Positions 32,080 through 43,022 of a stretch of 64,000 bases of DNA are shown here, piece after piece (positions within the stretch are counted from its first letter, which is position 1; each line of letters begins with the position of its first letter). The translations under genes and the position numbers were made by a program. The notes below the pieces were generated by a model, which ran no database searches, was not told the DNA's origin, and worked only from the letters and a program-made list of their open reading frames with translations. Origin of the DNA: Micrasema longulum (taxonomy: Eukaryota > Arthropoda > Insecta > Trichoptera > Brachycentridae); contig JAGVSM010001128.1 of NCBI GenBank assembly GCA_022494885.1, positions 1 to 64,000 of the forward strand, read 5' to 3'.

Positions 32080-33640
32080 AGATTGTTTCTATTACTTTTA
32101 TTCTGTACTTGTTTAATTAAATAAACATGTTTATACGAGATTTTTTTCTTAAATAGTGAGCAAGAGAAAAATTAAAGGCACAGATGAATAAATATGTCGC
32201 ACACAAAAACAAGAAAAAAAGGGAACTTAATCATCCTTACACATTACGATATAGAAAGAAAAATAGTCTTAGACTGGTAATCCTAGCATGGAAAAGATCC
32301 ACCTCTCTTGGTAGACTATGCAACAGAACAATCATCCTCCACACAGTCATCATCAACGAATCCATCCTGCGTTCAGTAAGAACAAATGGACTGTGTTGCC
32401 TAGCTATTAAGTAGTTGCTTTGGGTATGTAATTTTATGCGCTTCAATATTTTGAGATTAACACTTAAAAGACTGTGGTAAATAATTCCTTTTCACGCGGC
32501 GATGTTACATCATGTAACCACAAGCAAAAGACATATAGTTCAGACATTCGAAAAAAAAACCTAGAGTCACACTGTTTAATAATTCCTTTTCCATAATTAA
32601 AAAAAAAAAAAAATTCAGTCCTGTAATAAAACAATAAATTGGAAATCATAAATACGCCGCTCATTTTAAATATGCACGTCCTACATCACTGTCAATAATC
32701 AACCGAATCTGTTTCACATAAACGCTGACTACAGAACAGCGTTTCTGTCTTTCTTGTTTTGAGTTATACTTTTGTGCTCTCTCTTACATAGATTTATTGC
32801 TGTATTGGCGGACGTTAATTCTACGCGTAGCAAGGATAAATACTTTTTGCATTAAAATCCAGCGTAATTTTTGTTTCCGAATACAGTGTATATATTACAA
32901 TTTAAATATTACCAAAAATATAACATCATAATTTTAAAGAATAAGAAAGATTTATTGAGTCTTGAATCATATGTAGACTAGTGTGATATCGCAGCCCCAC
33001 AAGAATTATAAAATAACATGGAGAAGGAATAGTAAAAAAATAGAACTTAACATTAGTCAAATATAAAATCATAAATACGTTAATTTTTTAATTACACGAT
33101 TCATTAAACAGAAATGCAACCTAACGGATACAAATGAACTGGATTGGATTATGTTATTACGTCCAATTGACACCACTGCGCTCACTATGCAAATGGTTTG
33201 AATTTTTATTGGGTTTAATGAATATTCATTTGGTTAAAATTTACATTTAAAAATTAGCCGACAGATGACAAGCGCGCATATTGAGTGACTATCGGTTTAC
33301 CGAATAAAATACTAGCAAAATAAATATTAGGTTGTTTGATTGGCTTTTGCACACACTGATATTATATTACATAAATGCATGTAAATAATAGTGTATTATA
33401 AAATGCATCGATTATTAAAAAAATAATTTATGTAGTTGAGTATCATTAAATCTTATCGTTTTGTGGTAGAACAGTGAAATCCGGGTCAGAGATCTAAGAT
33501 TGGATCCCCATAGAAGTGTCACTGCTTCAGGTAGTTATATAAGGTTTTTCATTAAAAGCTCTAGAAATTTAAATTTAAATAAAACTAGTTGCGTATGAGA
33601 TATCCCTATTTTTTATTTTATTTGAACGAGTATTTAATTA
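32080..33640. other. Stretch without recognised features
   Basis: A 76-codon plus-strand frame at 32184-32414 is not recognised and has no splice or family signal. The rest is AT-rich. I see no family repeat here. Confidence 0.4.
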
Positions 33641-33642
33641 TA

Positions 33643-33885
33643 TTATGAATGAAATATGATATTGGCCAAATGGCCGCCGTGGCTTTGTTCGACGGCGCGT
33701 ATCCGACAGGTACACTTTTCGATAACTCGGCCGCATAAATCGGGCTCGTTGTTATTGATGGCAATGTTTATGTCGACTTTTAAGGCATCGATCATCAGTG
33801 GTTTATTCGCAAAGACCAATGATTTAACGTATCACCACAAAAATCGTCTTATGGCGTTAAATCAAACGATTAGTCGAATTTGTTG
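33643..33885 (-). mobile_element. Mariner-like transposase relic, C-terminal end
   Basis: The minus strand from 33829 to a TAA at 33643 is open and reads VKSLVFANKPLMIDALKV, INIAINNNEPDLCGRVIEKC and QSHGGHLANIIFHS. This matches the extreme C-terminus of a group of insect mariner-like transposases that end GGHL-DVIFHT. Just upstream, FLW-stop-YVKSLV and, in another frame, FDLTP show the usual DLTPLDFFLWGYVKSLV block broken by a stop and a frameshift. The plus-strand frame over the same region is a shadow. Confidence 0.75.
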
Positions 33886-33989
33886 TTCAGAAGATCCATT
33901 TCTGCATGCACACATGCGCAGTGTGTCTTGTAGCGCCGTTTTTTTTAAATCAAATATCGTTGAGTTCCATATTTTCCAATTTAAGGTTT

Positions 33990-35130
33990 GAAAAATAATT
34001 AAAATCGACTTGTACTTCTCGTCGCTGGTAGTTATAAGATGACAGCACCATTTTGGAAGGTGAACTGGCCAATGACTCCGCTGGACCAAAATCTACACAA
34101 AACAGTAGATTTTTCTGGATGCATTATCATGTGTCCTTACAAACGTAATCCGAACGCTTCACACATTTTGATACTTAAGTTTAATGATTTACAATCGTTA
34201 CTCAAAACTAAATGTGTTTACAATAATTTGCTCAACATTAATTCTTATAATCTCTAAATTTAACAGCTGTAATCATAGAATTAAGAATAGTCCAGAAGGA
34301 GCGTAGAATGATATTTGAATACATCGGACTGTGACCAACAATTCCCCCACTATACCTCACTTTTACCGCGTGCATTCGTGATGCCCTCGCGTCATGTTGC
34401 ACGGTGGGAAAAATATAATTATAACACAAATGTAAGAAAAAAAAAGCAATCTGTTAATTTTTCTAAAATTTTATTGTGCACGTGGAAATATTGATTGACA
34501 CAACAGAGTAGATAAGTAAAGGGTCATTTAATAAGAGTAATATAATTAATGAACTTTATACATAAAATATAAAACAAATTTTATATTACATAAAATGGAT
34601 ATTTTTATATCATGTTAAATGATATCTCATATTTTAAAGATAATGTCGGTCAAATGTCTACTGTTCATTAGTTCTCTCATTAGATGAACAAAGTGGGGTA
34701 AATTTTTTTTACAACTAAATAAATTTAAACTTAAATTTGCAACACTAACGAAATGTTCACTTTGTTTCTTCGACAATCTGACAGATGGAAAAATAACTCA
34801 ATTTTTAAGTAATGCATTTGTTACATACACATTCATTCGCTTATTGCACATAAAATGTGATTGCATCCTGTTTTTTTAAGGACACAACACGGCATAGTTG
34901 AATTTAAATCGGGAGTTACGCACTGAGCGACGTCTACAAAGAAACTAATGAGTCAAAACGTAAACCTACTCATTTATGAGTAGTTTAGTCGCCTTCTGTT
35001 TGATGTGCGTATGCGGTTTCTGGACTATTCTTAATTCTATGGTTGTAATTTTACCAACATGGCCGCTATACACTGTCAAAGTTTGAGTGCCCCTATTTAA
35101 AAACCAGATATTTATTAAATTGTAACTTTT
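33990..35130. other. Stretch without recognised features
   Basis: Short open frames near 34039-34257 and 34966-35160 have no recognisable motif. The second is a shadow of the (ATC)n tract and SINE end. Confidence 0.4.
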
Positions 35131-35149
35131 ATCATCATCATCATCATTC

Positions 35150-35372
35150 CCTTTTCGCACCTAATGGTGCATAAAGCACTACATTCTTACACCAATCGAA
35201 GCGTATCTTGATCATTTTGGTTACACGAAGGTAAGATGATCAGTCTTACGCTTCAGGTGTCAGTCCAGCGACTATGAATTATTTTATGTCAACCATGACG
35301 GTAATCGAACCCGCGACCTCTTTCGAGGTAGCCAAACACGCTGACCACTACACCACAAGGTGGACTACCAAA
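35150..35372 (-). repeat. tRNA-derived SINE, family B, inverted
   Basis: On the minus strand the head is TTGTGGTGTAGTGGTCAGCG with GCGGGTTCGATTACCGTC. The body has CTGGACTGACACCTGAAGCG, AAGACTGATCATCTTACC and CACCATTAGGTGCG. It ends in an (ATG)n tract at 35133-35150. This is one of the best copies of the family. Confidence 0.8.
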
Positions 35373-35521
35373 CAAAAAAGCTGTAAAATGCTATTTCATA
35401 GTTTTCAAATGAAGGTATGAAAATTTGACAGACTTCTAACACATTCGCACAAAGAAAAAAATAAGTCATTTCGTATTTTGGTTAAAGTTATTATTAACTG
35501 AAATATGAAACGTATTATTCA

Positions 35522-35705
35522 TATTTATTTATTTATTTATTTTATTAGGTAAACAAACAGTATGTACACATATATTGCCAATTTCTTTGTATATTAGAGT
35601 AAGAAACTCATGCACACACCAAAAAATTTGTTTACACTTAATACAATAATTTAAATTATGTTCAATATAATAAATGTAAAAGAAACGAAATGAAAAAATA
35701 TTTTT
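35522..35705 (-). mobile_element. LINE 3' end with (TTTA) tract
   Basis: A TATTTATTTATTTATTT tract begins the segment, which on the minus strand is an AATA-type tail. The body (TTGCCAATTTCTTTGTATAT, CACACACCAAAAAATTTG, AATTATGTTCAATATAAT) recurs at 46390-46560 and 47621-47791. It directly follows the ORF1 frame at 35726, so both are read as one shortened element. Confidence 0.7.
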
Positions 35706-35725
35706 ATAATAATATAAATATTTTA

Positions 35726-36436
35726 TTACCCCGTGTAAGTATGATTCGCTTTAGATCGAGCAGCAGAAAAAATCATTTTATTTTCAAGAGAAAGATGCTC
35801 TTGGACGAATATTGGCTGTGTCGTTCCTGTGATTCCTAGGTGTGATGCGTTGAGTTTACTAGTAGTATTTTTCTTATATTGACGTACTGCTGCAAGTATC
35901 ACATCACGTTCCCTGGGAGATGTGAGTGATATGACAATGTTCTTGGGTCTTTTATTTTCTATTTTTTTTGGAACTCGACTGCAGGTAATAATATTATCCA
36001 CTTTGAGAGGCACAGAGACTGTGCGGCAAAGCGAAGTAAACAAATTAATAATATTCTCAGTATTCCTTTCGGGTACCATTTGTATCTCAATGTTATTATT
36101 TCTAGCCGACTGTTCCATTATATTGAGTTTTGATTTTAATTGACAGAATGATGTACTAAGGAGAGAATAATCGTTAGACATTTTACTGACATTTTTATTG
36201 AGTTTATCGTTTATTTTTATGATGTCGTCGTATTTTTCGGATAAATACTGGATGGATGTGGTAATATCCTTCAATTTCTCAAAAAGCTCTTCCCGAATTT
36301 TTTTGAACTCTTTGTTGATTGTGGAAGTGATTTCAGATAAAATATTTAAGTAAGATTTTTCATGAATATCAACTTCCAACGAGGTTTTGGGCGAGTCTCT
36401 GCTTAAATTCCTTTTTGATTTGGGATTTGTTGACAT
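35726..36436 (-). CDS. LINE ORF1-like protein with coiled coil and FP25-like C-terminal domain
   Basis: This is the longest unbroken frame in the window (236 codons). The first half is lysine- and glutamate-rich with heptad-like spacing (about 30-110), so it is probably a coiled coil. The second half reads NNNIEIQMVP (about 112-121), ITCSRVPKK, RPKNIVISLTSPRERDVILAA, ASHLGITGTTQPIFVQEHLS and KMIFSAARSKA, the order seen in the FP25-like domain of insect Jockey/CR1 ORF1 proteins. Such ORF1 proteins bind the element's RNA. The protein ends early at NHTYTG, before the usual aromatic and basic finish. No zinc knuckles and no ORF2 follow, so it is a truncated or ORF1-only derivative. Intact coding suggests it is recent. 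Confidence 0.75.
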   Translation of the reverse strand: MSTNPKSKRNLSRDSPKTSLEVDIHEKSYLNILSEITSTINKEFKKIREELFEKLKDITTSIQYLSEKYDDIIKINDKLNKNVSKMSNDYSLLSTSFCQLKSKLNIMEQSARNNNIEIQMVPERNTENIINLFTSLCRTVSVPLKVDNIITCSRVPKKIENKRPKNIVISLTSPRERDVILAAVRQYKKNTTSKLNASHLGITGTTQPIFVQEHLSLENKMIFSAARSKANHTYTG

Positions 36437-36561
36437 TTTAACTTTAAAAATAAAAATAAAAAATTATTTTGACAGGAGAAAAATAACTGAACTTTTACAG
36501 CTAATAGTATTGTTGCAATTATATTGCGGACATATATTTTTTTATAAAAAACTGTCTTTTT

Positions 36562-36830
36562 TACATTTATTTTTAATGGAAATTTTATAAATATTGGTTT
36601 GCGGAAACTTCTCACTATATTGATTTAAATATCACAACAATATAATTTAGATACTTTTTACAAAATGGTGTACAAAACGAAAAAATTGGAGAATTCATTT
36701 TTCGTGTTGTACACCATTTAGTGAAAAGGACCCAAATTATATTGTTATGGTATTTGTTATAATCAATATAGTGTAAAGTTTCTGCAAACCAAGTTTTGTA
36801 AAATTTCTATTGAAAGTAAACGTAAAAATA
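36562..36830. repeat. Palindromic (MITE-like) element upstream of the ORF1 frame
   Basis: The left arm (36562-36685) and right arm (36690-36830) are inverted copies, for example GGTTTGCGGAAACTT against the complement of AAGTTTCTGCAAACC, and AAATGGTGTACAA against TTGTACACCATTT. Similarity is roughly four in five bases. No coding or ribozyme-like core is visible. Terminal duplications were not resolved. Confidence 0.65.
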
Positions 36831-37569
36831 GAATTTTGTAAAAAAAAATTATAAAAGCGCCATCGATGGATAATTATTTTGATATTTTCGTTTAGAATCA
36901 CCTTAACGCGCATTATTTTAAGTTGCTAAACTCGAAGGTCAATTTTGTGCTGTAAAGCTGTTGTGATGTTTGGTTGTTTTTTTGAACGCATTTCCTCATC
37001 AAATCATACAATTGAACATTCATTCACAAACAAACAAAACATTAATTCACAAACCCAGAACTCTGAATGAAATTTTGTGCGTGGGTAGTCGGAAAATCAG
37101 AATAATTAATTTTAAAAGTGCAATCTCAATAATTTGAAAATGCAATCATCTGTTTAGCGGAGCACGGAGCGCTAACTACGATACAATTACACCCAAACTA
37201 CAAACCACTTTGCATTATGATTTGTGCAAACTAATTAAACTGAACAATAACATATCCGTATCCCAGTAGATGCATTGCTACACAAACATACATAATATGC
37301 GTACGATATGCATTTACAGACATGCATGGTGTCACACAACTAGATGGGTTGAAATACAAAGTGTAGTAATACACGTTAATCTGTCTTGATTCAAAAGTGA
37401 CGCAACTCAAAAAACAAAGTTGCTTCGTTAGCTAAAAGCTCCGCTAGAATAATGTAACGACGCTTGATGAACTGACAGAATAAATGTAGAAAAAGCGATA
37501 TCTAAAATACCGTGATAAAAGTTCATTTTAATTTTTTATAAAATCTAAACCAATCATATTTCAACAAAG

Positions 37570-38110
37570 ATTCAGGTGTATCTAAATGTTTGTATGCTGG
37601 ATGGATTTTCTCCCGAGGGAGTTGTTAAGCTCAAAATTGGTTGCAACACAGAAAGAAATGAGGATGTTTAAACAATGACAGAGTAGTGAATGTTATTCAG
37701 TATGCAACGTTGCCACTTAAACCAGCCAATGACAGGTCATAAGCCCTGTAAATGTCTAGACTTCAATGTTCAATTCTCAACAATATTTTCTCTCAACAAT
37801 GTTTGAGTATGTCCAAATACTAGCAAACTAGCTGGATTTCCTCCCTAGGGAGTTATTCATGTTAAAATTTATTTCAACAGAGAGGGAAAACATTTTTGAA
37901 AAGAGAATATGGAAGTCAACAGATGGAAAAGTTGAGGAAATGTGGATGTTGAAAAATGGGCAGAATTGTGATATTACACATTGTGTAAAGTGGCCACTTA
38001 AACCAGCCATTAACATGTCTTAGGCCCAGTTAATGCCTAGACTTCCATATTCCCGTCTCAACAATGTTTTCCCTCTCTGTTAAAATAAATTGAAATATTT
38101 TCTCCTTTTG
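37570..38110. repeat. Foldback repeat family G, double copy
   Basis: Two partial copies lie side by side. Within 37835-38090 the arms are inverted: CAACAGAGAGGGAAAACAT and GAATATGGAAGTC on the left, GACTTCCATATTC and ATGTTTTCCCTCTCTG on the right. The centre has GTGGCCACTTAAACCAGCC. This shows the full foldback layout of the family best. Confidence 0.75.
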
Positions 38111-38244
38111 TTGCAACAAATTAAGACAATACCTCAAATCAAATTGTAATTGAGCTTTTTAATTACAAATTATTATTTAATTTAACTCACTGTAATGGCT
38201 TTTAGATCATTTTAAAAGAAATATATTTGGATACTTTTTTTTTA

Positions 38245-38525
38245 CTGTCGGCCTCATGGTATAATGGTCTGCGCGTTTGCCTACCATACAAGAAGTGACG
38301 GGATCGATTTCTGACGTTTATTGAAAATAGTGTTTTCACACCAAAATGGTTCATAGTCCATGGACTGCACTGGACCTAAAGCGTGAAACTGATAAGATTA
38401 TTAGTTTCACGCTTGAAGATAAGATTATCCTCATTTAACAAAAAATGATCAAGATACGCTGCGATTGGTGTAACAGAGTGCTCTATGCACCATTAGGTGC
38501 AGAAAAAGAATGATGATGATGATGA
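38245..38525 (+). repeat. tRNA-derived SINE, family B
   Basis: The head TCATGGTATAATGGTCTGCG with GGGATCGATTTCTGAC is followed by ACTGCACTGGACCTAAAGCG, a short internal duplication of TTTCACGCTTGA, ATACGCTGCGATTGGTGTAA and CACCATTAGGTGCAG. It ends in a (GAT)n tract. Confidence 0.75.
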
Positions 38526-38619
38526 ATAACTAAAACTAATTTTGAATATTTACTTGATTCACCGACAGGCACTAACATAGTAACGTAGGGCCTCACCCCC
38601 AGCTTCATAGTTTGTGTAA

Positions 38620-38720
38620 CATTTTTATTTATTTATACGCTTTATGGGCTTTTAAACTTATTAGCAATACATTCAAGTACAGCAGTATGAAATAAATATA
38701 TAAATGAAGTTAAAAGGAAG
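38620..38720 (-). mobile_element. Probable LINE 3' tail
   Basis: A TTTTTATTTATTTAT tract opens the segment, as at the 3' ends of minus-strand LINE copies at 19166 and 35522. AT-rich noncoding sequence follows to about 39100, and I see no open frame or conserved motif in it. Confidence 0.35.
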
Positions 38721-39347
38721 AATTATGTAAAAATGATTCAAAGAAAAATAAACTAGTTAAAATAAGGAAAATGTACCCACAAAGGTATATTGTATACAGT
38801 AAGATATTTAATATAAAAATGTACACATAAATACACATACATATGCATACATATATAGACATGTAAATAAATATGTAAACATATATTCAGGCACTTACTA
38901 TTCAGAAAGATATCCACAATAAAGAAAACTCCAAGTCTAAAATTTTGCGAGTTTTTCAGTTGTTAATTGTGTTTTTATTTGAATCTTAGTTTATTTTTTA
39001 TTGTTTTAAATTGTTTTTCAAACATTTTGCTGTTTTTTTTTAATCTTAAAATTTAGTTGATAAATGTCTAATTTAAATAAAATGAAAATAGTATTATTTC
39101 TCACAATTAAAAATATGTTTCAGTTTATCTATGCAAGAAATAAAAAAATACAGAAAAAATGAAACGATAAAAGTCGTATTTTTCTTGTTCATCTTTTCAT
39201 AAAAAATTTATTTTCTTAAAAAAAAAAAAAATTGTAAAAGCGTGATATATTTAAATTCTTTTAAGCTTAAGTACCTAGTACCCATACATAATATAAACAT
39301 AGGTTTTACATTCCTAAATTGCCAAACATATTGCAGTGTTTCTACTG

Positions 39348-39425
39348 GGTAGTGGTCCCGTAGTATTATTGCAAACTAACGGACTAAAGGTCTGAAGTTC
39401 AAATCCCACTCTACCATAAATCGAT
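39348..39425 (+). repeat. tRNA-derived SINE, family C
   Basis: AGTGGTCCCGTAGTATTATTG and CTGAAGTTCAAATCCCAC give A-box-like and B-box-like blocks in tRNA spacing. It matches the inverted copy at 24135-24215. The acceptor stem does not form. Confidence 0.6.
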
Positions 39426-39514
39426 TTTAATTTTTCCAGCAAAAGCTATTCACGACTTTTAGAATAATAACTCTAGTATTCCTGTTTAAAAATAAAGCAT
39501 GTCGATTATTTTGT

Positions 39515-39720
39515 TATTTTATTTTATTTTATTTATTTGGATAACCAACAGCTATAATTATCTTATATTTATTTATACAACAAAAGAAATAACAAATTGG
39601 CCAATTACAGGTTTCTACAAGTAGCATCACAGTAAGTTAAAAAAGATTCTCGAACATAATATGAATAGTAATTTAAGGTAAATTCAAAAGAAAAGAAAAA
39701 ATACTACAAATTATTTCGAA
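39515..39720 (-). mobile_element. Probable LINE 3' end with TTTTA tract
   Basis: A TTTTATTTTATTTTATTTAT tract is followed by TTTGGATAACCAACAGC and AT-rich sequence. The layout resembles other LINE 3' ends in the window. No coding part is seen. Confidence 0.35.
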
Positions 39721-39904
39721 AACAAACGCTGTTCGTCATTAAGATTATTTGCAAATAAATCTATGTTAAATGATTTATTTATTGCACAAAAATTAAAGTA
39801 GAGCAGCGAAGGTAAAGTCAGGGGTTTTTGTGGCAAAAATATTGTTTTTAAAACGTGTTTAGTAAATATTTTATGAAATTAGTACATAGGTTTTCACAGT
39901 CACT

Positions 39905-40050
39905 GTTATCAATTTTTTTTAGTGACCCCGTGTAAGTATGATTCGTTCTAACGTTTTAGCTGCCATTTCAGCTTTACCCTGAAGATGGCTTCTGCAATGG
40001 AAGCCGAATCGTCGGAATTAATATAACTTACACAGGAACACCCAAAAAAA
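39905..40050 (+). repeat. Family H3 foldback element
   Basis: The inverted ends are a diverged TGTAAGTATGATTCGTTC and its partner near GAATTAATATAACTTACAC. At 39979-40013 the unit reads CTGAAGA, T, a six-pair stem GGCTTC/GAAGCC, GAAT, CGTC. The fourth base of GAAA is changed to T, so the motif is probably inactive. Its left end shares 21 bases with the end of the ORF1 frame at 35729-35749. Confidence 0.65.
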
Positions 40051-40384
40051 TACAGGATGAAATATTTTATTAATTGAAAATGGTACGATTTTGAGTTGCG
40101 TCACTTTTGAAGCGAGGACGCGATACATCAAACACTTTAAAAACGAAATTAAGGCAGCACTCTCGTTGCCGTATGACCTAAAAATTACCGCCAAACCGAC
40201 TCATTCGGTTTTTGATTACAACTGCTTTTAGCTTGTTTATTCAATAAAGTATTATTTCATGTGAAATAATGATTAACATGTATGCGGTCTGATTGTTATT
40301 AATTATTGTGTAATTGAATTTTAATTAAACTATAATTTTATTATTATATATTAAACTATATACCCATTATCGTGTACATTTTGA

Positions 40385-40520
40385 TTCACTCGAGCGCGTC
40401 CAGAAGAAATTTCTAAAATAAATAATTATTTTAAGCTTCATTTTCCAGCTGCTTTATTTAATTATAATTAATTTTTATCTTTCTGATAGAAGAATCCTAA
40501 CTGACCCAATATAACTTTAT
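40385..40520 (+). mobile_element. LINE ORF2 fragment, Jockey-like
   Basis: The plus strand reads DSLERVQKKFLK, then RRILTDPI-LYKVIQ after stops. The same blocks occur in the relic at 26890-27650. Only this short piece survives. Confidence 0.55.
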
Positions 40521-40859
40521 AAAGTGATTCAATATGGGTTAAAGACAATTTATTCCGTTTATGTAAAAATAAATAAATTTTAAATGGTGAGGTATCAATA
40601 GATGAATAAAACTTTAACATAAGAAGTTCATTAATAAACTGTAGGGTTCGTAGTCCAAAATCGATGACACACACGTGCTAGAACGTTTCACCTGAAATAG
40701 TGTGATGACCAAAGAAAGCAATGTCATAATTTTCTATAGAATCCAATAAAACATTATGATGCAACTCTCACAGTTTTGCATATGAAATTGAAGGCATCGT
40801 TCTGCGGTACATTTATATCATCTTTACTATAAAGAAATGAAATACAAATGTACGTTGCC

Positions 40860-40905
40860 TATAAAGAGACTACAGGGCGTGGCAATGCCAGTCAGTCAGT
40901 CAGTT
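40860..40905 (+). promoter_or_regulatory. Possible core promoter (TATA box and initiators)
   Basis: TATAAAGAG at 40860 is followed, 34 bases later, by a run of TCAGT pentamers (40892-40905), the arthropod initiator consensus. Spacing is close to that of TATA to start site. No convincing downstream gene was found. A possible acceptor, TTGTTTCAG at 41406-41414, precedes an 87-codon frame (41454-41717) that I do not recognise. Confidence 0.25.
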
Positions 40906-42069
40906 CAGTCCAGCTTGACGCAGTTACTCAGTTCCAGCATGAAGTTCAATTGTAATCTCTTCAACCCACCATCGACGTAACACTCGCGCAACACAATACA
41001 CTATTTTTTCGCCATGTAATAAATATGCATTAAACAGCATCCTCGTGTTTTCTCTGTCAATCTCTAACTGGGGTAGGAGTTTCAACCTTAAACTACTTAA
41101 ATCCTTTTTTTTTTTTTGTGTGTATTTTTGAAAAATTTATTCATTTGTTTTTCCCTTCAGAACCTAATAGGCCATAAAACGGGGTAAATAAACTTAGTTG
41201 GACTGTCAAAGCAACTTTGAGTAAATCTATAATTTTGTGTATGATAATAAATAATTTAATGAAATCAAAATATTTTTAAGAAACGAATAAATACAAATAT
41301 TTAATAAGTGACTTGGTTAACAAGATCTTTGCGGATTGAAACTATCGTAGACAATAAAAGTAGTTTTTAAAATCAATAACAGTAATCAAACTAAACAAAC
41401 ACTAAAATTGTTTCAGAACAGCAAAGAACAGCACACAGGAAGTAGAAAGCGAATTGTTGGAAAAATTTCCAATCGGATTTGGCGGCAATATTTCAAGTGA
41501 ATTGAATTTCGCGCCAATATTTCACAGCACATTATTTTGTATGGGATGCGTTGCGTTCATTCAACACTGCCGGAACGACTCTGTATTTTTATTTTGTCGT
41601 CGATTTGCGGTATTTGTTTTGGGGCGCGTGGTATCATGTGCTGTATCCTGTGGAGAAAATGACTGGAAAGTCACAATTATTTCCAGGCAATTTTCAATAC
41701 TCAGTGTGTACTGCTAATATATAGGTTATTGTGTGCACCACCAACTCTGATACAAGGGGTTGTTTCGTACCAGAATCAAAGCGGTGAAATTGACCTTACA
41801 ATAAACGTCCCTGTGATTAAAAATGGTTTCGCGCTCATTCGATTCTTAGTCGATTTATATTGAGGAATCGATAAGTTCTAGCGGTTTTTTCGTGAGAGTT
41901 GATGGTTTATTAAAAAATATATATAGTAAAGAAAATGTCATGGAAAGTATTGTTTATCATGAGCTTTTCTGGCAGCATACGAATACTATCTTGAATAAAC
42001 TACTATTTTTTTGAAGTTATACATGAATCATGCCATTATTTAGAATTTTCGTAAGAATAGAAGTGTTAA

Positions 42070-42295
42070 TCAGCCAGGCCATGAGTCACCGACCAAAAAA
42101 AGGAGCAATTAGAAGGAACAATGTCCGGAGAATATGGCGGGTGGGGTCGCTCTTCCCATTTGAGCATTTCCAAGTATGTGTTGATTGACGAAAACTTGGT
42201 TCAAACGAATCAATTGTAGTCGATAGTGATCTCTCATGATAGTTTCGTTGAGTTCGAGGAACTTGTAATAAACTACGCCAATCATGGTGTAGAGC
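42070..42295 (-). mobile_element. Mariner-like transposase relic
   Basis: Across two frames the minus strand shows HHDWRSLLQ, then a block like YYKFLELNETIMREHYRLQL, then HPPYSPDIVPSNCSFF. The last is the third catalytic block of mariner, where the expected aspartate of PSD is asparagine. Frameshifts separate the blocks. No terminal repeats were found. Confidence 0.8.
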
Positions 42296-42339
42296 AGAGA
42301 TGATTTTATAAATATGATGATGATAATAATAATGAGAGA

Positions 42340-42600
42340 ACCCTTTTAATACCAACTCACCGCTCTAATTGTTATGCATCACCTTTTATAGTAGTAGCTG
42401 CTCGATTGTGGAATAAACTTTCCACTAATATTAGAGACGCCCCTTTACTTATATTTAAATCAATATTAAAATGTCACTATCTAAATGTTTGAATTGTTCC
42501 TTTCTCCTTTTTATTTCCTTCCCATCCCCTCTTCTCTCTTCATAGTACAGTGTGGATTTTTAGTTAATTTTTGTTTCAAATTTATATGAAATTGTAAGAC
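42340..42600 (+). mobile_element. LINE ORF2 C-terminus
   Basis: The plus strand reads YNTHRSNCYASPFIVVAARL, WNKLSTNIRDAPLLIFKSIL and a stop soon after. The R-LWN-LP..IR motif is the standard end of CR1/Jockey-like ORF2. A pyrimidine-rich 3' sequence follows. Confidence 0.75.
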
Positions 42601-42654
42601 ACTTATTTGTTAATAACTTTGTAGAAACCACTTTAATTTTTTTAATTACACTTC

Positions 42655-42686
42655 GACCGGTTTCGAGGTTACTACCTCATCGTCAG
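42655..42686 (-). ncRNA. Hammerhead-type ribozyme motif, left arm
   Basis: The minus strand reads CTGACGA, T, GAGG/CCTC stem with loop TAGTAA, GAAA, C-CG-G, UC. All invariant core bases are present, helix III is two pairs, and the cleavage triplet is GUC. Stem I adjacent to the core (TTT against GAA) is short and weak. One extra base lies between A9 and stem II. Confidence 0.6.
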
Positions 42687-43022
42687 AAATTCAACTAACT
42701 TATAATTACACGCGTTGCTATTTATATAATAAAATATTGTATGAAAAAGACAGAAAATTGAAAGAAAGAGAGAGAAGATAAAATATATAGAATAGTTTTT
42801 AAAGAGGACTCAGTTAAATTTAATTTTTAGTGTAAAGCCATTAATCAAAAACTTCAAATAATAAATAATCAATTAAATTTAACTTCGAGTCCTCTTTTAA
42901 AACTATTCCCGTTATGATTTATTTTATCTTCTTTCTCTCTCTTTCTTTCAATTTTCTGTCTCTTGCATACACTATTTTATTATATAAATAGCAACGCGTG
43001 TAATTATAGGTTAGTTAAATTC

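Noticed and set aside
33656..33991. A 111-codon plus-strand gene
   Set aside because: The minus strand over the same bases encodes a recognisable mariner transposase C-terminus, so this frame is its shadow.
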